A stretch of DNA of 64,000 nucleotides, from assembly GCF_050937815.1 (NCBI RefSeq), contig NZ_JACDIJ010000002.1, positions 415,231 through 479,230 on the forward strand, written 5' to 3'. The stretch's first letter is position 1; every line of letters starts with the position of its first letter. This stretch comes from Treponema_C sp050937815. Lineage in GTDB: Bacteria; Spirochaetota; Spirochaetia; Treponematales; Treponemataceae. Under the pieces are notes generated by a model. The model saw only the letters and a program-made list of their open reading frames with translations, did no database searches and was not told the origin of the DNA. The translations under genes and the position numbers were made by a program. Of this stretch, positions 34,049 to 41,854 are shown in pieces.

Positions 34049-34599
34049 TGAGCAATTACATACCCCGGCTTAAGAAAGTCTATAAGGACAAAATCGCGCC
34101 CGAGCTTTTTAAAGAACTCGGTTATACGTCTGTGATGCAAGTACCCAAACTGACAAAGGTTGTGGTCAGCATGGGCGTAGGCGAAGCTCTCACAAATAAG
34201 AAACTCCTTGATGCCGCAGTGACTGACATCACGCTTATAACCGGTCAGCAAGCTGTGAAAACAAAGGCTAAAAAGAGTATTGCTAACTTTAAACTCCGTG
34301 AGGGCAACGAAGTAGGTGTAATGGTAACTTTGCGAGGCGCTCAAATGTATGAGTTTTTAGACCGCCTTATCAACGTTGCATTGCCCCGTGTTAAGGACTT
34401 CCGCGGCATCAATCCGAACGGATTCGACGGTCACGGAAATTATTCTCTCGGTATTACAGAACAGATCATTTTTCCCGAAATTGACTTCGATAAAATCGAA
34501 CGAGTTTCCGGTTTGAATGTGAATATCGTAACCAGCGCCCGCACCGATAACGATGCCCGCGCCCTGCTTACTAAGTTTGGTATGCCTTTTAGGAAGTGA
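34048..34599 (+). CDS. rplE: Ribosomal protein L5
   Basis: 183 residues; LTKVVVSMGVGEALTNKKLLDAAVTDI, GQQAVKTKAKKSIANFKLREG and GINPNGFDGHGNYSLGITEQIIFPEIDFDKI are diagnostic. It binds 5S rRNA. I set the start at ATG 34048, overlapping the rplX stop by one base and preceded by GTGGAGA. Confidence 0.97.
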   Translation: MSNYIPRLKKVYKDKIAPELFKELGYTSVMQVPKLTKVVVSMGVGEALTNKKLLDAAVTDITLITGQQAVKTKAKKSIANFKLREGNEVGVMVTLRGAQMYEFLDRLINVALPRVKDFRGINPNGFDGHGNYSLGITEQIIFPEIDFDKIERVSGLNVNIVTSARTDNDARALLTKFGMPFRK

Positions 34600-34606
34600 G
34601 GAGTTC

Positions 34607-34792
34607 ATGGCAAAGAAGTCAATGATTATTAAGGCTGCCCGCACGCCGAAATACAGTACCAGATTGGTACACCGGTGCCAAATATGCGGCCGCCCCCGCG
34701 GATATTTACGGAAATACAAGATGTGCCGTCTGTGTTTCCGCAAGTTAGCCAGTGAAGGCCTGTTACCGGGCGTTACAAAATCCAGCTGGTAG
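34607..34792 (+). CDS. rpsN: Ribosomal protein S14, zinc-binding short type
   Basis: 61 residues with MAKKSMIIKAARTPKYSTR and a zinc ribbon CQICGRPRGYLRKYKMCRLC (two CxxC pairs), the C+ short form of S14. Start ATG 34607 after GAGGAG. Confidence 0.97.
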   Translation: MAKKSMIIKAARTPKYSTRLVHRCQICGRPRGYLRKYKMCRLCFRKLASEGLLPGVTKSSW

Positions 34793-34808
34793 AAGGTAGG
34801 AGTATAGT

Positions 34809-35207
34809 ATGAGTGTTTCAGACCCCATTGCGGATATGCTTACCAAAGTTCGAAATGCCGTCAGAGCGCGTCACGAAAAGGTCGATGTGCCTACGTCCAA
34901 GTTAAAACTGGAAATTGTAAAAATCCTGAAAACGGAAGGCTATATTAAGAACTTTAAAAAGGTTGCACAGGATAATATGAACGTTATCCGCATCTTCTTG
35001 AAATATGATGATGAAAATGTGCCGGTTATCCACGATTTGCAAAAGGTTTCAACGCCCGGACGCCGTGTGTATGCCGGATATAAAGATTTGCCCCGTGTAT
35101 ACAACGGGTACGGAACGGTTATCGTATCGACGTCGGCCGGCGTTACGACAGGTAAAAAAGCTGCCGAAAAGATGATCGGCGGCGAATTGATTTGTACCGT
35201 CTGGTAA
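34809..35207 (+). CDS. rpsH: Ribosomal protein S8
   Basis: 132 residues; DPIADMLTKVRNAVRARHEKVDVP and VIVSTSAGVTTGKKAAEKMIGGELICTVW are diagnostic. Central 30S assembly protein and classical spc operon repressor in E. coli. Confidence 0.98.
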   Translation: MSVSDPIADMLTKVRNAVRARHEKVDVPTSKLKLEIVKILKTEGYIKNFKKVAQDNMNVIRIFLKYDDENVPVIHDLQKVSTPGRRVYAGYKDLPRVYNGYGTVIVSTSAGVTTGKKAAEKMIGGELICTVW

Positions 35208-35220
35208 GGAGGGAGGAAGT

Positions 35221-35760
35221 ATGTCAAGAATAGGAAAACTTCCCGTAGCCATTCCGGCGGGAGTAAAAGTAACGGCAGACGCCAACGTAATTACCGTTGA
35301 GGGGCCCAAGGGCAAGCTTACGCAGGACTATAGCGATTTGGTAAAAATCGACGTACAGGACGGACAAGCTCTTGTTACCCGTTCCGACGATACAAAGCCC
35401 GCCCGGGCGGCTCACGGTTTATACCGCAGTTTGATTCGCAATATGGTACAGGGCGTAACCGACGGATTTACAAAAAATCTGATTATTAACGGTGTCGGTT
35501 TCCGTGCGGAAGTGCAGGGAAAGCTTTTAATTATGAACTTAGGCTATTCGAACGATTTTATCGCTGCCATTCCCGACGGTTTAACCGTTACTGCGGATGC
35601 TCAGGGAAAAATCAGTATTGCCGGTATCGATAAACAGCAGGTAGGTGAATTTGCAGCTGAAATTCGCCGCTTACGCAAACCCGAACCCTATAAGGGCAAG
35701 GGCGTGCGTTATGAAACCGAAACAATTAAACGCAAAGTCGGTAAGGCCGGCGTAAAATAA
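35221..35760 (+). CDS. rplF: Ribosomal protein L6
   Basis: 179 residues; SRIGKLPVAIPAGVKV and the C-terminal signature RKPEPYKGKGVRYETETIKRKVGKAG. Binds near the sarcin-ricin loop. Confidence 0.98.
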   Translation: MSRIGKLPVAIPAGVKVTADANVITVEGPKGKLTQDYSDLVKIDVQDGQALVTRSDDTKPARAAHGLYRSLIRNMVQGVTDGFTKNLIINGVGFRAEVQGKLLIMNLGYSNDFIAAIPDGLTVTADAQGKISIAGIDKQQVGEFAAEIRRLRKPEPYKGKGVRYETETIKRKVGKAGVK

Positions 35761-35771
35761 GGGTGTTTGTT

Positions 35772-36134
35772 ATGATTAAGAAATTGAATGATAAAAACAG
35801 AAAGCGCTTAAAGAGAAAGATTCATATTCGGAAACACCTGCGCGGAACGGCGGAACGCCCTCGTATGACGGTAACCAAAAGCAATTGTAATTTATACGTA
35901 CAGGTTATTAATGACGATGAAGGTAAAACGCTTGCTTGTGTTTCCACTTTGGAAAAAGATTTTTCGTCTTATAAGCCCAATATAAAAGGCGGCGAAGCAA
36001 TCGGAGAAGCAATGGGCAAGCGCCTTGCCGAAAAAAATATTAAAACGGTTGTTTTTGACCGTAACGGCTACCTCTACCATGGTGTAGTGAAAGCTATTGC
36101 CGACGGCGCCCGCAAAGCCGGAATCGTATTCTAG
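35772..36134 (+). CDS. rplR: Ribosomal protein L18
   Basis: 120 residues with RKIHIRKHLRGTAERPRMTVTKSN, YVQVINDDEGKTLACVST and VVFDRNGYLYHGVVKAIADGARKAG. A 5S rRNA binder. I use ATG 35772; GTG 35763 is in frame but less likely. Confidence 0.97.
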   Translation: MIKKLNDKNRKRLKRKIHIRKHLRGTAERPRMTVTKSNCNLYVQVINDDEGKTLACVSTLEKDFSSYKPNIKGGEAIGEAMGKRLAEKNIKTVVFDRNGYLYHGVVKAIADGARKAGIVF

Positions 36135-36142
36135 GAGAAGCT

Positions 36143-36655
36143 ATGGAACACCAAAGAAGTCATGATAGAGATCAGCAAAAAGAGTTTGTTGAAAAACTGG
36201 TAAAACTCAACCGTACTGCAAAGGTTGTAAAGGGCGGACGCCGCTTTTCCTTTTCGGCATTGACGGTTGTAGGAGATCAAAACGGCCGCGTCGGATACGG
36301 TTTCGGCAAAGCCAATGATGTTACCGAAGCAATCAAAAAGAGTATCGATAAGGCTAAGCGCAGTTTAATTACCTTGCCGCTGCGGCACGGGACTTTACCG
36401 CATGAAATTGCGGCAAAATACAAAGGTTCTTCCGTGCTTTTGATGCCCGCTTGCTCGGGAACCGGTATTATAGCCGGCGGCCCGGTGCGTGCCATTATGG
36501 AAGCGGCCGGTGCTACCGACGTTATGTCCAAGTCGCTCGGATCAAATACATCCATTAATGTAGTGCGTGCAACTTTCAAAGCCGTAGAGAACCTTTTGGA
36601 TGCCGGTGTTGTCGCTAAAAACAGGGGCAAGCATTTAAAGGATATGTGGGGTTAA
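36143..36655 (+). CDS. rpsE: Ribosomal protein S5
   Basis: 170 residues; dsRNA-binding domain (EFVEKLVKLNRTAKVVKGGRRFSFSALTVVGD) and the second domain (SVLLMPACSGTGIIAGGPVRAIMEAAGATDVMSKSLGS). A ribosomal fidelity protein. Confidence 0.98.
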   Translation: MEHQRSHDRDQQKEFVEKLVKLNRTAKVVKGGRRFSFSALTVVGDQNGRVGYGFGKANDVTEAIKKSIDKAKRSLITLPLRHGTLPHEIAAKYKGSSVLLMPACSGTGIIAGGPVRAIMEAAGATDVMSKSLGSNTSINVVRATFKAVENLLDAGVVAKNRGKHLKDMWG

Positions 36656-36657
36656 CA

Positions 36658-36849
36658 ATGGCTAAAGCGAAAAAGATAAAAATAACGCTTGTAAAAAGCA
36701 CTATCGGACAAAAGCCTGCAAAACGGGCGACCGTCCGCTCTTTAGGATTAAAAAAGATAGACTCCTTTGTGGAACAGGAACCGACTCCCGCAATTTTGGG
36801 TATGGTTGCCGCCGTTTCGCATTTGGTAAAGGTCGAGGAGATACACTGA
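36658..36849 (+). CDS. rpmD: Ribosomal protein L30
   Basis: 63 residues; KKIKITLVKSTIGQKPAKRATVRSLGLKKI is typical. Start at ATG 36658, two bases after the rpsE stop; its own stop overlaps rplO (TGATG). Confidence 0.95.
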   Translation: MAKAKKIKITLVKSTIGQKPAKRATVRSLGLKKIDSFVEQEPTPAILGMVAAVSHLVKVEEIH

Positions 36850-37301
36850 TGTCTGATTTTGTTCTTTCTGCGCCGGCAGGTGCAAACAAAAAAAAGCGTA
36901 TCGTCGGTCGCGGTTCGTCTTCGGGACGTGGTACAACGGCAGGCCGCGGCAATAAGGGACAACAAGCCCGTTCGGGCGGAAAAACCTATATCGGTTTTGA
37001 AGGCGGTCAAATGCCGTTGTTCCGCCGTATTGCCCGACGCGGTTTTTCGAATTACCCCTACCGCAAAGAATATGCAACGGTAAACCTTATACATATTGCG
37101 GCAAAATTCGCCGACGGAGAAACCGTCAACCGCGAAACGCTGATTGAAAAGGGCTTACTTAAAAAATCGGCGATTTTGGTAAAAATCCTCGGAAACGGCG
37201 ATTTGGATAAAAAGCTTACCGTTTGTGCGGACAAGGTTTCCGCAGGTGCCAAAGAAAAAATAGAAAAAGCGGGCGGAAGCGTTACCGTATCCGGCGAGTA
37301 A
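36849..37301 (+). CDS. rplO: Ribosomal protein L15
   Basis: 150 residues; KKKRIVGRGSSSGRGTTAGRGNKGQQARSGG and FEGGQMPLFRRIARRGFSN are diagnostic. Overlaps rpmD by one base and precedes secY as in most bacteria. Confidence 0.97.
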   Translation: MSDFVLSAPAGANKKKRIVGRGSSSGRGTTAGRGNKGQQARSGGKTYIGFEGGQMPLFRRIARRGFSNYPYRKEYATVNLIHIAAKFADGETVNRETLIEKGLLKKSAILVKILGNGDLDKKLTVCADKVSAGAKEKIEKAGGSVTVSGE

Positions 37302-37315
37302 ACTGGCGGTGTACT

Positions 37316-38638
37316 ATGGCGAATAATCCTATTGTCAATATGTTCAGAGTAAAGGAATTGCGCGAGCGTGTTCTTTTTACGATAATCATTCTCGCCGTTT
37401 TCCGGCTCGGCAGCGTACTCACTGTTCCCGGTATCAGTCCGCATGCTTTGACGGCGTATTTTTCATCGCTCACAAAGGGAAATCCCTTTGTGGATTATAT
37501 GGACTTTTTTGCCGGCGGCGCCTTTTCCAATTTTTCGGTTTTTATGCTCGGTGTTATGCCTTATATTTCGACCCAAATTATTATGCAGCTGGCATTGATT
37601 ATTTTTCCGAGTTTAAAGCGCATTGCGCAGGAAGACGGCGGACAAAAAAAGATTCAATCGTGGACGCGCATAGGAACGGTGTTCGTATGTATTATACAAG
37701 CCGCAGCTCTTACGGCTTATGCATATCACGTGCCGGATGCGGTTGTTATTTCAAATCAGATACTTTTCCGTATGCTGTTTGTATTAACGGTTACGACGGG
37801 TACGATGATAACCATTTGGCTGGGCGAACAGATAACCGCGCGCGGTATCGGCAACGGAATTTCCATGATTATCTTTGCCGGTATTGTCGCCCGCCTTCCC
37901 TCGGCTATTTACGAGTTGGGTAAACTTATAAATCAGCAGGGCAGCCAAATGCTTGTAAAAAGTATTGTCGTTTTGATAATGTTTATCGGAATTATAGGTT
38001 TTGTTGTGTACGAACAGCAGGGTGAGCGTAAGATACCCGTTCATTATGCAAAGCGTGTTATCGGCCGCAAAATGTACGGCGGACAAAGTACATATATACC
38101 GTTTAAAATCAATCCTTCGGGTGTTATTCCGATTATTTTTGCTTCGTCATTTTTAACGTTTCCGCTGCAAATCGCATCCAGTCTCGGGCCGAATGTCCGC
38201 TGGCTGAACCGGGTTGCGGCATTGCTTTCCCCTACGGGTTTGCTGTATAATATTTTGTTGGTATTGTTGATTGTATTTTTTGCGTATTTTTATACACAGG
38301 TAACATTAAACCCCACCGAAATCGCAAAAAATATTCGGGAAAACGGCGGCTCCATTCCCGGAATCAGAACCGACAAAACCGAAGAATATATGCAAAAGGT
38401 ATTGAACAGGCTTGTGCTGCCGGGTTCTTTATACCTTGCGATTATTGCGGTGCTTCCGACTGTGATTCAAATTGCGTTCGGCTTTCCCCAAAGCATTTCC
38501 ATGCTTATGGGAGGAACGTCTTTGTTGATTTTAGTCGGTGTAGACTTGGATACGATGAGCCAAATTGAAGCTTTGCTTAAAATGCATCATCATGACGGCT
38601 TGGTAAAAAAGGGCAGGCTGCGGTCCCGCAACCTCTAG
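37316..38638 (+). CDS. secY: Preprotein translocase subunit SecY
   Basis: The 440-residue channel protein has ten hydrophobic helices. Conserved pieces include RVLFTIIILAVFRLGS, the plug region (DFFAGGAFSNFSVFMLGVMPYISTQIIMQLA), and the cytoplasmic loops ERKIPVHYAKRV and LNPTEIAKNIRENGGSIPGIRTDKTEEY. It exports unfolded proteins with SecE, SecG and SecA. I place the start at ATG 37316; the frame is open further upstream within rplO. Confidence 0.97.
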   Translation: MANNPIVNMFRVKELRERVLFTIIILAVFRLGSVLTVPGISPHALTAYFSSLTKGNPFVDYMDFFAGGAFSNFSVFMLGVMPYISTQIIMQLALIIFPSLKRIAQEDGGQKKIQSWTRIGTVFVCIIQAAALTAYAYHVPDAVVISNQILFRMLFVLTVTTGTMITIWLGEQITARGIGNGISMIIFAGIVARLPSAIYELGKLINQQGSQMLVKSIVVLIMFIGIIGFVVYEQQGERKIPVHYAKRVIGRKMYGGQSTYIPFKINPSGVIPIIFASSFLTFPLQIASSLGPNVRWLNRVAALLSPTGLLYNILLVLLIVFFAYFYTQVTLNPTEIAKNIRENGGSIPGIRTDKTEEYMQKVLNRLVLPGSLYLAIIAVLPTVIQIAFGFPQSISMLMGGTSLLILVGVDLDTMSQIEALLKMHHHDGLVKKGRLRSRNL

Positions 38639-38707
38639 AACCGCAGGGTTTAGTACGGAAAACCGGCGGCTTTTGTCGGACAGTTTTCCATAATTATAGG
38701 AGTTACT

Positions 38708-38821
38708 ATGAAAGTACGAACAAGTGTAAAGCCTATTTGCGATAAGTGCAAGGTAATCAAACGGTACGGTATTGTCCGCATCATTTGTACAAACCCCAAG
38801 CATAAACAGCGCCAAGGCTGA
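38708..38821 (+). CDS. rpmJ: Ribosomal protein L36
   Basis: A 37-residue protein, MKVRTSVKPICDKCKVIKR at the start with C-x2-C, then ICTNPKHKQRQG, the usual zinc-binding C-x2-C-x12-C-x4-H pattern of L36. Preceded by TAGGAGTT. It follows secY by 69 bp; adk, map and infA, frequent here in other bacteria, are absent. Confidence 0.96.
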   Translation: MKVRTSVKPICDKCKVIKRYGIVRIICTNPKHKQRQG

Positions 38822-38838
38822 GCTTAAGGAGTAATTGA

Positions 38839-39204
38839 ATGGCTCGAATTGCGGGAGTTGACCTCCCTAATAAACATGTCAATATCGCATTGACCTATAT
38901 TTACGGAATCGGACGTTCTTCTGCCGCTGAAATTTGCGAGAAGACGAAAATAGATCCGATGCGTAAGATGAACGATCTTTCTCAAGAAGAAGTTGCGGCT
39001 TTACGCTCTTTGATCGACAATGAGTATAAGGTTGAAGGACGTCTTCGCTCCGAAATCGGATTAAATATAAAGCGTCTTATGGATATCGGTTGTTACCGGG
39101 GCCTCCGGCACAGAAAGGGACTGCCTGTCCGCGGACAGCGCACCCGCACAAATGCACGTACCCGCAAAGGTAAGAAAAAGACCGTTGCAGGCAAGAAGAA
39201 ATAA
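38839..39204 (+). CDS. rpsM: Ribosomal protein S13
   Basis: 121 residues; ARIAGVDLPNKHVNIALTYIYGIG and the C-terminal signature (YRGLRHRKGLPVRGQRTRTNARTRKG). Contacts the 50S subunit and P-site tRNA. Confidence 0.98.
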   Translation: MARIAGVDLPNKHVNIALTYIYGIGRSSAAEICEKTKIDPMRKMNDLSQEEVAALRSLIDNEYKVEGRLRSEIGLNIKRLMDIGCYRGLRHRKGLPVRGQRTRTNARTRKGKKKTVAGKKK

Positions 39205-39220
39205 GGTGGAGGCAAACTAG

Positions 39221-39601
39221 ATGGCTACCGTAAAAAAGCGGAAAGAAAAAAAGACAGTATATGAAGGTAATGTGTATATTCAAGCGACGTTTAACAACAC
39301 AATCATCACCATTACCGATTTAAAAGGAAACGCTCTTTCATGGGCTTCTTCCGGCGGATTGGGCTTTCGCGGTGCAAAAAAATCTACACCCTTTGCGGCA
39401 CAATCCGTAGCCGAAACGGCCGTACAAAAAGCTGTCAGTTACGGCTTACGCGAAGTTCATGTTTTTGTAAAAGGTCCGGGCGTAGGCAGGGAATCTGCCG
39501 TTCGTTCTTTGGGGGCACTCGGTTTGAAAGTAAAGTCTATCAGTGACGTTACGCCGATTCCTCACAACGGATGCCGGCCTCGCAAAACACGCCGTATGTA
39601 A
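39221..39601 (+). CDS. rpsK: Ribosomal protein S11
   Basis: 126 residues; VYIQATFNNTIITITDLKGNALSWASSGGLGFRGAKKSTPFAAQ and the C-terminal signature (ISDVTPIPHNGCRPRKTRRM). rpsD, usually next, is absent; a hairpin-containing gap leads to rpoA. Confidence 0.98.
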   Translation: MATVKKRKEKKTVYEGNVYIQATFNNTIITITDLKGNALSWASSGGLGFRGAKKSTPFAAQSVAETAVQKAVSYGLREVHVFVKGPGVGRESAVRSLGALGLKVKSISDVTPIPHNGCRPRKTRRM

Positions 39602-39635
39602 AACCCGCCGGGGGTGCTTGTTTTGCATGTCGGAA

Positions 39636-39679
39636 AACCGAAACGTCTTTTCGAAAGTTTTTCCGAAAAGATTTCGGTT
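39636..39679 (+). promoter_or_regulatory. Long hairpin in the rpsK-rpoA gap
   Basis: AACCGAAA (39636-39643) pairs with TTTCGGTT (39672-39679) and TCTTTTCG (39646-39653) with CGAAAAGA (39664-39671), leaving a 2-base bulge and a 10-base loop: 16 paired bases in all. No run of T follows, so it is more likely an RNA processing, stability or attenuation element than a terminator. Confidence 0.55.
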
Positions 39680-39788
39680 TGCTATTAATGTCGATGCGGT
39701 AAAATACTTACCTGCATCGAGCCGATATGATAGGTTGCTTCTAAAGCGGCCTGTAATCGAGCTTTATTCGAAATGATAAGGAGTCCCG

Positions 39789-40844
39789 ATGGCCCGTAAA
39801 AATCTGTTGCAGGGATTTAAAACACCGAAAGGGATTACATTTGAACATATTGAAACGAATCCGAACTACGGCAAATTTACCGCATATCCTTTTGAGCCCG
39901 GTTTCGGTACCACGGTCGGAAACACACTGCGCCGGGTATTGCTTTCGAGCATACAAGGATATGCGATTACCTCGGTTCGTATCACATCCTATGATGCCGA
40001 CGGCGTTCCCCACGTTATTTCCAGTGAATTTGAAAGCATCCCCGATGTAGTTGAAGATGCGCTGGAAGTATTGAATAATATGAAACAGATCCGTTTAAAG
40101 CTTGACGGCGACAGCGAACAGGAAACATTTTTATTCGAATTTAAGGGTGCCGGTAAAATATCGAGCGATATGTTCGAACGCGCTCCTCAGTTGGAAATTA
40201 TGTCCAAAGACATGCATATTTTCACAATGATGGAAAATGCACATCTTGAGTTTGAAATTCAAGTTGATTTGGGACGCGGCTATGTACCCGCCGAAGAAAA
40301 CGAACGCTATATTGAAGTTGTAGGAACCATTCCTATGGATGCAATATTTACGCCCATAGCAAAGGTAAAATATTCAATAGAACCCTGCCGCGTCGGACAG
40401 CGCAACGATTATGATAAGCTGATTATGGAGATCTGGACGGACGGCAGCGTCGCTCCGGAAGATGCGTTAGCGGAAGCTGCAAAAATTGCAAAAGATCATT
40501 TTTCGATTTTTATCAATTTTAACGACAGCGAAATCGGCCGCGGCGATGAAATCGATGAGGGCGATGAAAGAATCAAACAGCTTTTAAACACGCCCGTCGA
40601 GGAATTGGAGTTGTCCGTACGTTCTTCGAATTGTTTGAAAAATGCGAATATTCATACAATAGGCGAATTGACTAAAAAAACGGAAGATGATATTGCTAAA
40701 ACCCGTAATTTCGGTAAAAAGAGTTTATCCGAAATCAAGGATAAACTGCTTGAGTGGAATCTTAATCTCGGTATGACGGATTACAGTCATCTGAAAAATG
40801 CGGTAAATTTAACGAAAAAAAAGGAAGACTCAGATGAATCATAA
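39789..40844 (+). CDS. rpoA: RNA polymerase alpha subunit
   Basis: 351 residues. N-terminal dimerisation domain with FTAYPFEPGFGTTVGNTLRRVLLSSIQGYA; RVGQRNDYDKLIMEIWTDGS; then a linker and the C-terminal domain (IDEGDERIKQLLNTPVEELELSVRSSNCLKNANIHTIGEL, LLEWNLNLGM). Overlaps rplQ by 11 bases. Confidence 0.98.
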   Translation: MARKNLLQGFKTPKGITFEHIETNPNYGKFTAYPFEPGFGTTVGNTLRRVLLSSIQGYAITSVRITSYDADGVPHVISSEFESIPDVVEDALEVLNNMKQIRLKLDGDSEQETFLFEFKGAGKISSDMFERAPQLEIMSKDMHIFTMMENAHLEFEIQVDLGRGYVPAEENERYIEVVGTIPMDAIFTPIAKVKYSIEPCRVGQRNDYDKLIMEIWTDGSVAPEDALAEAAKIAKDHFSIFINFNDSEIGRGDEIDEGDERIKQLLNTPVEELELSVRSSNCLKNANIHTIGELTKKTEDDIAKTRNFGKKSLSEIKDKLLEWNLNLGMTDYSHLKNAVNLTKKKEDSDES

Positions 40845-41406
40845 AAACGGTTTTAATCCTCTTTCGCGCACCTCGGCTCATCGCCGTGCAATGTCGCGGA
40901 ATATGGTAACATCCTTATTTAGGTATGAAAGAATTACCACTACCAAAGCTAAAGCGCTTGAAGTGCGAAAAGCTGCGGAAAAACTTATTACCAGAAGCAA
41001 GGTTGACAGCGTTCATAACCGCCGTCAAGCTTCCCGTTTTATTGCCGATGAGATAATCTTGGCGAAATTGTTTACCGATATCGGTCCGCGTATGAAAGAC
41101 CGTAAGGGCGGTTATACCCGCATCTTAAAGTTGGGTTTCCGACAAGGCGATGCGGCCGATTTGGTTATTTTGGAGTTGGTCGATTATAAGTTGGACAGCT
41201 CTTCCAAAGGCGCTAAAAAAGACGACAAGGCTAAAAAAGACGATAAATCCAAAAAAGCCGAGCCTAAATCAAAAGACAAAACCGCTGCCGATAAAAAAGC
41301 AAAAACGGAAAAAAGCAAAAAGGCTGAAACCGAATCAAAGCCTAAGGCGGCTCAAAAACCCGCCGAAAAACCGGCCGCAGCCGAAACCGATAAAGCTTCG
41401 GAGTAA
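40834..41406 (+). CDS. rplQ: Ribosomal protein L17 with long Lys/Ala-rich tail
   Basis: 190 residues against the usual 115-130. The core (NPLSRTSAHRRAMSRNMVTSLFRYERITTTKAKALEVR, RKGGYTRILKLGFRQGDAADLVILELVD) is standard. From about residue 123 the chain consists almost only of Lys, Ala, Asp, Ser, Glu and Pro, ending TDKASE. The tail resembles that of S3 in composition, so it is probably a lineage feature. Confidence 0.97.
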   Translation: MNHKNGFNPLSRTSAHRRAMSRNMVTSLFRYERITTTKAKALEVRKAAEKLITRSKVDSVHNRRQASRFIADEIILAKLFTDIGPRMKDRKGGYTRILKLGFRQGDAADLVILELVDYKLDSSSKGAKKDDKAKKDDKSKKAEPKSKDKTAADKKAKTEKSKKAETESKPKAAQKPAEKPAAAETDKASE

Positions 41407-41455
41407 TTCGTTGAATCCGGCCGCATAGGCGGTTCGGGTTTTTATAGGAGAAGAT

Positions 41456-41638
41456 ATGTCAAAATCACATCGCGGAAAAGGTATTCGTAATTTGGTCAAT
41501 CACGGACGCGGAACTTGCGGCCGTTGTAAAAAAGAAAATATAAAAGTTCTGTATGAACATGAAATCGAAGGTCAAAAAACCTCCGTGTGTAAATTTTGCA
41601 ACGCCGCCATTAAAAACGGTAAATCTGCGCTTGCTTAA
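41456..41638 (+). CDS. Small two-CxxC protein, last gene of the ribosomal operon
   Basis: A 60-residue basic protein starting SKSHRGKGIRNLVNHGRGT, with CGRC at 21-24 and CKFC at 45-48, which could hold one zinc ion in a treble-clef or ribbon fold. AGGAGAAG precedes the ATG. It follows rplQ by 49 bp and lies before the operon terminator, so it should be co-transcribed with ribosomal genes. I do not recognise a named family; a spirochaete-specific ribosome-associated or RNA-binding protein is a reasonable guess. Confidence 0.8.
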   Translation: MSKSHRGKGIRNLVNHGRGTCGRCKKENIKVLYEHEIEGQKTSVCKFCNAAIKNGKSALA

Positions 41639-41673
41639 ACTGTCTGCGCTGCGCTTGCTTAAACTGTCTGCGC
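41626..41673. repeat. 24-bp tandem duplication at the end of the two-CxxC gene
   Basis: TGCGCTTGCTTAAACTGTC plus TGCGC is present twice with a 24-bp period (41626 and 41650). The first copy includes the last codons and stop (SALA-stop); the second is non-coding. Confidence 0.85.
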
Positions 41674-41717
41674 TTGCGCGGCCTATGTTACAGGTTTTTA
41701 ATCTGCAAGCTCATAGG

Positions 41718-41757
41718 GGTTGTCCGATGATGATTTTCGGACAACCTTTTTTATTTT
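41718..41757 (+). terminator. Terminator of the ribosomal operon
   Basis: GGTTGTCCG (41718-41726) pairs perfectly with CGGACAACC (41738-41746), followed by TTTTTTATTTTT. A canonical intrinsic terminator. Confidence 0.93.
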
Positions 41758-41795
41758 TGCGTTTTCAGTATTATTAAAAAACTTTAGTAAAACTA

Positions 41796-41824
41796 TAGAC
41801 ACGCTTTTTTTTTCTCTGTATAAT
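41796..41824 (+). promoter_or_regulatory. Promoter of livK
   Basis: TAGACA (41796-41801), 17-bp spacer, TATAAT (41819-41824), 31 bp before the livK start. Confidence 0.78.
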
Positions 41825-41854
41825 ATTCCCAATGTTAAAAGCGGAGGTGTTTTT

